The notes below the pieces were generated by a model, which was not told where the DNA came from, did not search any database, and saw only the letters and a list, made by a program, of their open reading frames with translations. From positions 1,742,830-1,806,829 of the forward strand of contig JACAXG010000075.1 of assembly GCA_018881555.1 (NCBI GenBank): 64,000 nt of DNA, written 5' to 3'. Positions 12,640 through 22,285 of the stretch are shown piece by piece. A program made the translations under genes and the position numbers. How positions within the stretch are numbered: position 1 is the stretch's first letter; each line of letters starts with the position of its first letter. Source of the DNA: Amblyornis subalaris (taxonomy: Eukaryota > Chordata > Aves > Passeriformes > Ptilonorhynchidae).

Positions 12640-13115
12640 GACATGGGCAGGTTTTAGTATTTACGTTTCCAGTATTAGCATTTATTTGTATTTGTGTTTG
12701 TTTTTCACGGGCTTCTGAAAGCCTCAGGGAGCCATTTATGGGGCCAAAATAATGCAAGTGCTGGTCTTCTCACAGTATTTCATTTCCTTGATGGTGGAAA
12801 CGCTACGAGAAGAGCAGGTCTCATGTTATTTTGACCCCATAAATAGCTCCCAGAGGCCCCTTTCTTCCTTCTCCCACCCACTCCCCCCCAAATCAAATAT
12901 TTAGGTTTCTGCAAAGCCTGACTTCTCAACCCTGGTTATCTTGCTTCAGCAGAAGCAAATTGCAGTTATTACAAAACAGCCAGAGAGTCTATAAGGCCGA
13001 ATGGGTTTTATATGATGCACAATTTGTTGGCTACTGTACAAGTTCATTAAAGTGTATCATAAGAGGTTGTTTTACTGGTACATTTAAGGAAGTTAATACA
13101 TCTCGACAGTATATG
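12640..13115. promoter_or_regulatory. AT-rich island containing the long inverted repeat
   Basis: The AT-rich region around the 137-bp palindrome continues to about 13115 with further unique sequence rich in short AT motifs (for example ATTGCAGTTATTAC near 12959 and TTTATATGATGCAC near 13008). It lies between GC-rich stretches and has no coding frame. Together with the palindrome it is the most structured island of the BCAS3 intron and the strongest enhancer-like candidate in the left part of the window. Function is inferred, not shown. Confidence 0.4.
12721..12857. repeat. Long near-palindrome (61-bp arms, 15-nt loop)
   Basis: Arm one (12721-12781) and the reverse complement of arm two (12797-12857) match at 47 of 61 positions without gaps. 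The outer 32 positions match at 29 of 32. The spacer is 15 nt (12782-12796). Both arms carry TTTATGGGG in mirrored orientation, resembling the posterior-HOX motif TTTATGG, followed by CAAAATAA. Most mismatches are transitions, which become G-U wobbles in one or other transcribed strand. The structure could be a hairpin-type ancient mobile-element remnant, a bipartite protein-binding element, or a small-RNA-like hairpin. I do not recognise a named family. Confidence 0.85.
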
Positions 13116-15332
13116 CATGGGGGAATGCAGATACAATAACCCTCAGACTTGCTGGGGCCAAGTCCATTCCTGGCGTAACTCCACCCCAGTNAACGGAATC
13201 GCTGGCTGGGCAGCGCTGTCCTGCTCTGCTGGAGTGGTGCTGATCCCTGAGCCTGCTGCTCTGGGCTCGCCTGCCACTCAGTCCCTTCTTTCCACGGGGG
13301 TTTGCTCCTAGTTTGTGTTTTTCAGCAAGTGTGTTCCCAGCACAGAGGACATCAGTGATCTGACCGGTTCTGTGATGTGTCTTATTTAGGTTGGGAAGTG
13401 TTTCAGCTCCTGATACCCAACAGCCCCACTACACCGTGGCAGCTCCCTCTGCACTTGTAGGGTCTNTCCAGGCATTGGGTCTATGAGAAATTGTCCTCCA
13501 GTTTTTACTCTAACAGGAAGGGTGTCCTCATGTCATGAAGCCGTTCCCAGTCTTGTCTGAGCTTCCCATGGGAATGGCACTGATGTTCCTCTGCCGTGCC
13601 CTCGTCTGCTCTGAGGGCTGGGAGGAAGAATAATAATATGCAATGGATTTTTTTTATTTTATTTTTTATTAATGAAACAGACTCATTTGGGGAAATGCAG
13701 GCCGATGTGCTGCCTGTGGTCCTCGGGGTCAGCTGGGCAGGCAGGTAGCCCCTGGTGACCATGTCATGGCTAATTGCCCCCCTCGTGTGACCCGGCCGTG
13801 CTCGAGAGGCGAGCGAGGGTGAGGGCAAGAGCCCAATTTCCTGAGCACAGCGGAGCTCTCTGCAGCAGCTTCGGCACTTCCACGGGGCACCCTTGGGTAT
13901 CAGAATACACTGCTCGTCTGCCTGCCGGGGTAATTGGTTCCAGAGCGAGCGGGTTCGCAGTGCCGGGCTGTTTGGGACTCGTATTCCACGGGGAATGTGT
14001 GCCTGGGGATGGCAGCTTGGATGTGGGACCTCCCCGGGTTTTAGCCTGACACCCCCAGAACCCAGAGTGGGCTGGAGGGCTGGAAAATCCCCTCCAGTTC
14101 CTCCAGAGCCTCTGCACCTCCTCTACCCTCTCTTTTGTCCCTCCCTGTCAGGAATTGCCGGTTCCCTGCCTGGCAGCAGCAAGGGGAGCTCGGAGTGGCT
14201 CCACTCGGAGCTGTGGGATACAGCCGGNACAGGACCCCATCCAGGCTCTGTGCCCACCGCTCTGCCTCCCTGCTTTTTGGTCCCTGCTTTTTCCCTGGCT
14301 GGCATCAGTCTCTGCAGTGCCACCCCCTGGCAGGCCCCCGCAGAGGTGACAGGCGCTGCCGGCTGCAGAAATCCTGCAGACCCCAGAAGAGCCGGAATCC
14401 CCCCAAACCCCACCCGGACAGGGCGCGCGGTCCCGCACAGGGCACCGCCGGACAGGCAGGAGCTCGGCCCCCAGGGGCAGAAACAGCCACGCAGGAGCCA
14501 CGGGGAAACAAAACTCCTGGCTCTGTCCCTCTCCCTTCTTTTGCTGGAAACACTTTGCGTGGAAATCANTGAAGCTGGAAAAAAGAGCANAGTCACCCCG
14601 GGAGGAGCCGCGCCNGGGTCTGGGGGAGCCCAGAGATGCTGCTCGGTGCCCCCAGCTCTGACGTGGGACCTTTAAGCAAAGCCAGCTGTGTGCTGAGGGA
14701 GATAAAAGCCCCAAATCAGACAGGATAAGCACAGTATTAGTGTGGGATACGCCACTCATTTCTGATTTAAATTACTGTTTTTACTTCCTGAACTCATGGG
14801 AGAGTAAGGATGTGAGGAAAATGAAGAGGTTTAGACATGGACATTCCTTCACCAAATACTGGCAAGAAGTGGTGATGAATGCAGCTGAGGTCATCACCAT
14901 CGCTGCTTTCAGGGTGATCAGCTTCCTGCTGATTTGTTTTCCTTGTATCCTGGGCAGATTATCTCCATTGCAGGTTACCTCGAGGATGAAGGATTAAATC
15001 CCTCACTGCTAGGTCTAGGTGTGCGCTCGCCTGGCTGCTGGCCCTGCAAGGCCCAGGTGGTGAGGGGAGTAGGGCAGTGTCGGAGGATGCTGGGGTGGGA
15101 TCCTTTGTTTTAGGGACGAACTAATGTTTTGCTTTTCCGTGCACTTTGTACATAGATCTGTCCTTATCACAGAGTCCCACTGCAGCAAAAGGACTGCTGT
15201 GGTGTTTACAGGAGGTTAAATATTCCAGGTGAGACAGTGGAAGTGGTGGAGGTGCAGGAACATTTAGCAGAGAGCAGAGNAGGCCCTGCTCCTCCAGCTC
15301 CTGCAGCTCCTTTCCACACCAGCCAAGTCTTA

Positions 15333-15660
15333 CATAGAACCATAGAAAGGTTTGTGTTGGAAGGGACCTTCAAGATCATCCTGTTCCACTCCCTGCCATG
15401 GGCAGGGACACTTTCCACTAGATCAGGTTGCTCCAAGCCTCATCCAACCTGGCCTTGAACGTTTCCAGGGATGGGGCAGCCACAGCTTCCCTGGGCAACC
15501 GTGCCAGGGCCTCACTCCCTCACAGAAAACAATTTCTTCCCAATATCCCATCTAAACCTCCTCTCTTTCAATTTAAAGCCATTCCTCCTTGTCCTGTCAC
15601 TCCATGCCCTTAGAAAAGTCCTCCTCCAGCTCTCCTGTAGCCCCTTCAGGTCCTCTTTCC
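15333..15660 (-). mobile_element. CR1 LINE fragment, 5'-truncated, antisense
   Basis: The plus strand is the reverse complement of the 3' end of an avian CR1 (chicken repeat 1) non-LTR retrotransposon. It begins with CATAGAACCATAGAAAGG, continues through GGAAGGGACCTTCAAGATCATC and CTGCCATGGGCAGGGACA, and then the characteristic CAACCTGGCCTTGAACG and TTTCTTCCCAATATC blocks. Only the 3' untranslated tail and end of ORF2 are retained, typical of CR1 5' truncation, so the copy is dead. It lies in the BCAS3 intron about 1 kb before the terminal exon. Open frames across it are relics and not a host gene. Confidence 0.93.
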
Positions 15661-16496
15661 CCCTTGGCAGCAGAGGAATTTGCCCAAAGCCTCTGTCCCC
15701 ATCCCGTCCCTTCCAGCCCGGACGGAAGTCGCACGTTGCAACTCCCCGGAATATTTCTCGTATCCTGTCACCACGTGCCTGGGGAGGATTCCTGTGGCAC
15801 CCCTGGGGCTCTGCCTCATGTCCCTGCTGCATGCCACCGCTGAGTGCTGCCGGGGGGATGCTGCACCGTGGCCACCGAGTCAACTGCAGGGTTCAAGTGG
15901 CTCACAGAGAGGCCACNGTTGGAAACGATGCTGTGCACACACAAAAATCCTTGTCTTTTGAGATTAGGGAGCACTGAAGGCTTTGGGAGGTCAGAGAGGG
16001 GAGATGTCTGGGTGGGCGTGACCAGGAGAGGGAGAGTCACAGCCTGGCTGCTTTCTCTTTTACTTTGAGGCACAGGTGAGGAAAGGGGATATTTTCTCTT
16101 TGACTTGAAAAAGCAGAGTTATTTATGTCCATTTGGGCAGGATAGAGGGCTGTGGAAAGTCCCTGGTGTTCCCGAGGTGGAGAATGGCAGTGGTTATGCA
16201 CTGCTGTTGCACACTCTGCCAATCCCTCTTCCCAGCATTGTTGAGAGGGAAGATTTTCCATCATCTGCCACCATCCCCTTCCTACCCTGCTCAGTTCAGC
16301 CATGACATCCCCACTATTGAGTCCTGATGTGTCGTGAGTCAGCAGCCTCGACCCCAGGGAAGGGACTGCTCTGCTGGGCAGCAGGNAATGTTTGGGTTTG
16401 GCTCAGCTGAGCTGTGAGCCCAACTGAGAAGTAGAACCAGGAGCTGGCGCGCCTCGGGATTGACTCCTGAATCAGCCCAGAAAAGAAGGATGATGA

Positions 16497-16757
<261 letters not shown>

Positions 16758-16787
16758 ACGAGCCGCCCATCCAGGGAGAGATCCAGA

Positions 16788-16875
16788 CAGGGTAACGAGC
16801 CGCCGCTCCGCCCGAGCCATCCCGCCGCGTCCGTCACCTGCCAGCTCCCGGCGCGGGATGGTTCTCGTTACCCTG
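16788..16875 (+). repeat. Nested inverted repeat in BCAS3 3' UTR
   Basis: CAGGGTAACGAG (16788-16799) is perfectly complementary to CTCGTTACCCTG (16864-16875). Nested inside, CCATCCCGC (16817-16825) pairs with GCGGGATGG (16853-16861). The transcript could fold into a two-tier stem of 12 and 9 bp with a one-sided bulge. It starts 30 nt after the BCAS3 stop. Any role in mRNA control is inference. Confidence 0.6.
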
Positions 16876-17461
16876 ATGGATATTGACGACTCTTGAACCT
16901 CCCTGAAACGTACTCGCTGAAACCTTGACTCTGTGTTCCCGTGCAATATGAAGAGGCTCCGTCTTCAATCCTGAGAGCTCTGCGGCTTCTTTTCTCGCTG
17001 TCTTCAGGAAGAGGTTGGGTGAGGAGAAATATTTCGAAGCCATCTTGGGTCAAGCACATGGTTTCACAACCGGTCCCTGCTTTTCTCNTGCCGAGAGGTG
17101 AATCTCCGTAACTCAGAGGAGCTCTCGCCGTTCGTGAAAGTGCCGAGCATTTATGGATGAACTGGAGAGACTGGAAACTGGAGGACTTTCCGTGGACAGG
17201 GTTGATAATGTTATTCCTTCCTCGTCGCGTCTCCTTGCTGCCCTTCTTCCTCTCTGATACTCATCGATGCCAGGAGTATTACAAATGGAAATGTTTCTTT
17301 TTGTTCTTGGGAAGAATTCTCTCTATTGCTCCGGTTTTCTTCTAGTCATGTATTTTAGAAACGTACCTAATTGACTAACTGCAGTCACGGGTTTCTCATA
17401 TTTGGTTATAAAAGTTGTTCACTGGAACTCAGATATCTGTCCAGAAATGCATGTGTCATTG

Positions 17462-17467
17462 AATAAA
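17462..17467 (+). terminator. BCAS3: BCAS3 poly(A) signal AATAAA
   Basis: A canonical AATAAA about 705 nt after the BCAS3 stop, followed within 50 nt by GT-rich sequence. It is the first canonical hexamer after the stop that I find, so it is the likely main cleavage signal. A second AATAAA at 18483-18488 could serve a longer 3' UTR. Confidence 0.7.
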
Positions 17468-17581
17468 TCTAAGTTAAACAAGAAACTGCTTAAATGGCAA
17501 TGTTCATGGAGTGTTACTGGGCTGGCCGTGGGCTTTGTGTATCTCCCTGGACCAGACTCTGAGCGTATTTACTGACTTGAG

Positions 17582-17597
17582 GGCTTTAATTAAAGCC
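17582..17597. promoter_or_regulatory. Perfect 16-bp palindrome around TAATTA
   Basis: GGCTTTAATTAAAGCC is identical to its own reverse complement. It centres on TAATTA, the preferred dimeric or back-to-back site of paired-type and LIM homeodomain proteins. It lies about 115 bp beyond the BCAS3 poly(A) signal in the spacer toward TBX2. The palindrome is certain. Binding is inference. Confidence 0.45.
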
Positions 17598-18482
17598 ATC
17601 AGTGGCTGTTATGCAGCCAGTCTAGCATGGGTTTCCCTCCCCACTTCCTTGTCCCCATGTGCAAGGACAGGATTTTTGAAAACAAGGAATTTAGGTGGTG
17701 TGCCTTGCACTCTCTTGGCACCTCTGAAAACCAACATGCATCTCTGCTGGGGTGTCTGAACCCAGCTCCTTGCACTGGTTGGGGCCCTGCTTCTTCATCC
17801 CACTGATTTCAGTGGGACAAGGACCAGGTGCTGGAAGCAGAGGCACCCACCTCCATCCATTCTGTTACGCAGAACAGCCTGAACCTCTGTGCCCTTCTGA
17901 ACGTGCACAGTCAGAACTAGCACTGCATAACCCTGCTGATAAAACAGTCCTGGGCTCACACATCATAACCACACAAATTCCTACATCTCAGCCAACTTGT
18001 GTCTAGCAGCAGAGTGAGATGGGACTGTCAGCTTATGAAATTTCCTTCCCACTACTTGTTTTTAATAGAAGCCGTTTGAGTCATGGCAAGGAGAGGAAAC
18101 TATCTAAACCCACAAATCTTCTCGCACTCTTGCAGCGCAAACCAGCCACACCAAGGGATGCAGAACCAACCACCCTCTTCCTACTCTGTCCCCAAACACC
18201 AAACACCCAGTTCAGTCTTGGGCTTGATCTTTTTTTGTTTTCAGCTGTAACACAGCCACTCAGAAGGTTTTGTTTTCTTCAGGCTTGGAAACCGCTAATA
18301 AAAAGTGAGAGTTTACAGCAATAATTTCAGTTTCTTGCTTGGTTTTCAGTCAGTCTTTTCTCGAGAAAAAAAATAACTTCCTTGGGATGAAATCAGAGGA
18401 GAGTTTTGCCTCTAAGTAAGTACTTGCAGCTCCGGCCCGCTGGCTATATCTGCTGTAATGTTATGTTCCTTTTTGTCTGTAA

Positions 18483-18488
18483 AATAAA
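18483..18488 (+). terminator. Possible distal BCAS3 poly(A) signal
   Basis: AATAAA about 1 kb beyond the first BCAS3 signal, preceded by a T-rich stretch (CCTTTTTGTCTGT). It could end a long-3'-UTR isoform or be chance in AT-rich DNA. Only transcript data can decide. Confidence 0.25.
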
Positions 18489-19216
18489 GGCTTGAAGTAA
18501 GGGGTTGAGGGTAGGACTGGCACCGCGGACAAATGGGACCGCAGGGTCAAGTCAGTCCACACCAGTCAGGGTTTTTAACACAGTTCAAGCCAAGGTCAGC
18601 TCCAAAAGTTCAAACAAAATCCAGATTAACACATACAGAAGGGATTGTGTTGTCACCGTGATGCTTGTTTCCTTTCAGGCTTTCCGAGGAGCAGGGGTAA
18701 GGGACAAAGTTCTTGCGGAGGAAGGAAGGCGGCTCTTCTCTCTCCTGCCTGGGACAGCCTGGCTGCTTCTGACTGAGCACACAAAGTAGGATAGCACATA
18801 ACACACAGTGGTGTCATTGCAAATGTATTTGTTGTTGGCAGGCATTAAATCACTTTTTATAAGTGCTGCAATATGGCCATGTGGAAATTCCCAGTCTGCA
18901 AGAAGCTCCTTTGAATCAGGATGTTTTGTTTAAAGTGGGGGGGGAGAGATTCAAAAAAACCCCACAAACTGGGGCTGTACCAAAATATTTTCAGTCTGGT
19001 TCATTGAAAAGAATGTCCTAAATTCCCTGCTGTTGATAGCCCCATAGCCAAACTGTGAAGAAAGCCTAGAGCCTAAAAAAAAAGAAAGCATTGCTATGAG
19101 GTGGCTAATTTAACTTTAATTTGATACTTTCACAGATGACCCAGCAAAATAACCACTGAGTTCCAGCTCTGCTGTAAGCCAGAGAAAACTGAGTGTGTTG
19201 CAGTGATGACTGTATA

Positions 19217-19370
19217 GGATCTGATTCATTGATAACTCCATAGGGTTTGGATTATCACCAACTCTAAGGTCTGTAGGGTCAGATTCAATAATAATTCTAT
19301 AGGGTTTGATTCAATAATAACTCTATAGGGTCTGATTCATCAATAACTCTCTAAGGTTTGATTCAACACA
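19217..19370. repeat. 26-bp minisatellite, about 6 degenerate units
   Basis: Head-to-tail units approximating GGTTTGATTCAATAATAACT plus CTATAG repeat about six times. The third and fourth units are the most alike. The second unit is expanded and the last is partial. Each unit carries ATTCAATAATAA, so the array multiplies an AT-rich, homeodomain-like motif. It lies in the BCAS3-TBX2 spacer. Confidence 0.8.
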
Positions 19371-20619
19371 TCCCTGCACTGTGTTCCTCACTCACAGCAC
19401 ACTCCTGCTCCCACCCATGGCCCTAAAAGCCCCCCATTTCAACTGGGTGCCACATGCTTCNGTGCCACACCACTTTTCCTCCTCCTCAGCCTCAGCAGCC
19501 ATGTGAGAACTCGTTTTCAGGCTCCAGGAGGGAATATTTCTGTTCCTTGATGAGTCTAGAAGCTGCTCCTAAGGCAGATTTGCCCCTGACTTTAAAACAA
19601 CCAGGTTTTCACTCCAGGGACTTGGTCCAAACCCCACTTAGAGCAAAAATACGCAGAGGCTCATGGTCTTCGCGGGATTTCAGACGAGTGGCTCCCGTCG
19701 CTGTGGAAATTCTCCAGGTGAGTTTCTGACACCCCAGGTTTTCAAGCACAGCAGCTGGCAGGCGGTCACAGGCAGCCCAGCAAGAATGTTGTGCCATGAT
19801 ATAAACCAAAGAGCCCGAACGACACGGGGACTTGCAGGTTTTTAAACTGTTTCCAGTAGTCGTAAGCAGCGGGCTCCTGCTGAGTTCAAAAGGCAAAACG
19901 TCTCATTTAAAGCGGGGCAGACTGTATATCACTCTGGGCATAAAGTGGGGCTCTTCTATTAAAAGTTGAGTTCAGATTTCATGAATTAACATGAAATATT
20001 GCTTTCTTGTCCTACCCTGGTTTCTGCAATAAACACACGCGTGTAGCGGGCTTAAATCACGGGAGGGGGATGTTGGGCTGTTTGAAAAGAAGGGGGAAGT
20101 CAAAGGTTCTCCAAATGTGACAGCTTGGAGTTCAAATGAAATCAAATCTCAGAACCAGTCCAGGGCCTGGGTAGAACCATCAGGGCTGGTGTTTGCTGGT
20201 GCTTTGCAGAGCACGGGGAGCTCAGGACTTGGTGGCTTTGCCAATGATGCTGAGCCCCGATGGAGCGTGGGGCTCTGCCCAGGAAAACACCATCCTGGCC
20301 CCCATCCCTCCGAGGGGACAGACACTGGTTTGTGCTGCCCTGAGCAGCATTCCCCAGACCCAGAACAATGTTTGCTGGCAACAAGGCTGGCAGAAGGCAA
20401 AGGACTGACTGAGGGCAAAACACTGCCAAGATCTCCGTCCTTCGTTAGCGGAGAGCCCAGAGCAGAGTTTTGCTTCAAAGTGCAGCTGTGAAANCCCTGG
20501 ATGTTGCTCCCCCTCCTCTCTGACCGCCCAAGCGAGGGGGTAAATCCATGGTGCTCTCACCAGGGCTTCCATGGTCATTTTTTGAGGATCCAAACCACGT
20601 CTGCGCCACGTCTCTACAT

Positions 20620-20975
20620 TTATTCTCTCACTCCTTTGCTCTGGCTTGTTGCTGTGCAGGGTAGGAAAGTTTGCGCCATTTCCTGTTGTCTTTCCCTTAT
20701 GCTCCTGAGATATTGTAAAAATGTTCGGTATCCTCCAGTAGGTTGTAATCACTTCACCCTAATGTTTCACAGCTGCTAAGTGTAACTTTAAACCCAACCA
20801 TTTGAGTGCTTACAATTAGCGAGTCAATGGGGCTGAGATCGGGTCTTTGTGATTGCAAAAGGAGAAAACGAAACTTTATTTTTTTTTTTATCCCGAGTTT
20901 TAATTGGATAAAACGGGAACAAAAGTTGTGGAGACGAGGGGGGTTTTTAATGCAATAAATGATTAGTGGCTTGTG
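20620..20975. promoter_or_regulatory. AT-rich island, candidate conserved non-coding element
   Basis: A unique block with TTACAATTAGCGAG near 20811-20824, a poly-T run near 20879-20889, TTTTAATTGGATAAAAC near 20899-20915, and AATGCAATAAATGATTAGTGG near 20949-20969. The last contains CAATAAA, a posterior-HOX-like motif, next to a homeodomain core. No transposon or exon is recognisable. Candidate TBX2 enhancer by position and composition only. Confidence 0.3.
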
Positions 20976-21934
20976 TGCTAGGAAAAAAAATAATTGAATC
21001 CACGGCTTGGCCTGTTTCACAGATGGAAAAGGCACCGGGACAAGCATTTGTCTGCGGCAGCGCCTGTCCCGGGGACTGCACGAGCCCCTCTCCAAGCTCA
21101 CGGCTCCCCACGTGTAGGAGCAGAGCTGCTGGGAACAGAACTGGGATGAGAACAGAGGCTTCGGCTGTGCCCCTCACCTGTCCGTGCATCCCCTCCATCC
21201 CCCCACGCACACCGTGGCACGGGGGCTGTTCGATCTCACGCTGTCCATGACACTAAAATTGAATTCAAGCGTAAACTGGGGCTCGACCTGGAGTCCTCCC
21301 AGCCCCACAGGGTCAAAGCTCCTCTGGCTGATGTCACCGGGTTTGTCCCCGCTCAGCTCCTGCCTCCAGGACNTGCTGGGGACAGGTTTCAATTATACCA
21401 GAAAATGCCTTTATCCCNGTGCAAGCACAGGGCAGGACACGGCAGGATGAAGGTCACCAACTCCACAGCTGGACCAGAGACGTGGCAGGGTGGCCTCCTC
21501 CATGTCCCCCTGGCTGCACTCAGTTCCTCCAACTTTGCCCACGAGCAGGGGCAGTGCTGGAACTGGTGATTCCCACTGCAGGATACAGCCTGGGGAACAG
21601 GCCACATGTCCCCCCCGGCCCTTGGGACACACGGCCCTTCCTGGCTGTGCCTGGGCATTGACACTGTCCCATCAATTGCCACCCCATCCCTCACTGGGCT
21701 CAGATGTAATTTGAAGCTGTGCATCTGNCAGTGAGTTCCCAGGCTGAATTTTTGCCTTTCTTGGGAATTTCTGCTGCAGGAAATTACACTAAAATACTGA
21801 CAGCAGCGTCAGAGGCTTGCAGCATTCCCTGTCGCCTCCATCTCCTTCCCTCCATCACATCCCTGGGGATGGGCACAGCACAGGGATGCTGCTCCCTGGC
21901 AGCCCTCCCTCCACGGAAAGCATTCCTGCCACCT

Positions 21935-22285
21935 GATCATAAATACTAATTAATAGCAAAGCCCTGGTCTAGATCAAGGAGGAGGCTCTGAATTTTCTTG
22001 GGAACTTTGCTGTCTGAAAGGTATCTGAAATATTCTCTAGCACTCACCCTATCAGTGGGTCAATTACATGGTGAGCAGTCATACAACGTTAATTTCTAAT
22101 TTAATACAATGTTAAAANGTTGTCAGGTTAAAATCTAATCTATAAACAAGACATGAAACGTCACTTTAAAACAAGTGTTGCGAACCGGTCCTGGCTCAAA
22201 CCACAGGCTGCTCCTTCTTTTATAGGATATAATCACTTCCCAGTGAGTATTTACATTATTATTATAGGACATTAATAGAAGGCCG
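21935..22285. promoter_or_regulatory. AT-rich island, candidate conserved non-coding element
   Basis: A unique AT-rich segment flanked by GC-rich DNA. It contains ACTAATTAATAG near 21946-21957, CGTTAATTTCTAATTTAATAC near 22087-22107 and ACATTATTATTATAGG near 22253-22268. Dense homeodomain cores and no coding potential suggest regulatory DNA of the TBX2 domain. This is inference from composition. Confidence 0.3.

Larger units (their letters stand above)
16758..17490 (+). other. BCAS3: BCAS3 3' untranslated region
   Basis: Sequence from the BCAS3 stop codon to just past the AATAAA at 17462. It becomes steadily more T-rich, contains a foldable inverted repeat near its start (16788-16875), and ends with a GT-rich segment (GTTCATGGAGTGTT, about 17502-17515) suited to cleavage-factor binding. 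The exact cleavage site is not determinable from sequence and is placed 15-25 nt after the signal. Confidence 0.65.

Noticed and set aside
14123..14759. Overlapping open frames of 145-260 codons on both strands
   Set aside because: Several frames are open at once over the same GC-rich interval, with no recognisable protein.
15471..15977. 168-codon open frame over the CR1 fragment
   Set aside because: It crosses the antisense strand of a dead CR1 tail and unrelated flank. Not a host gene.
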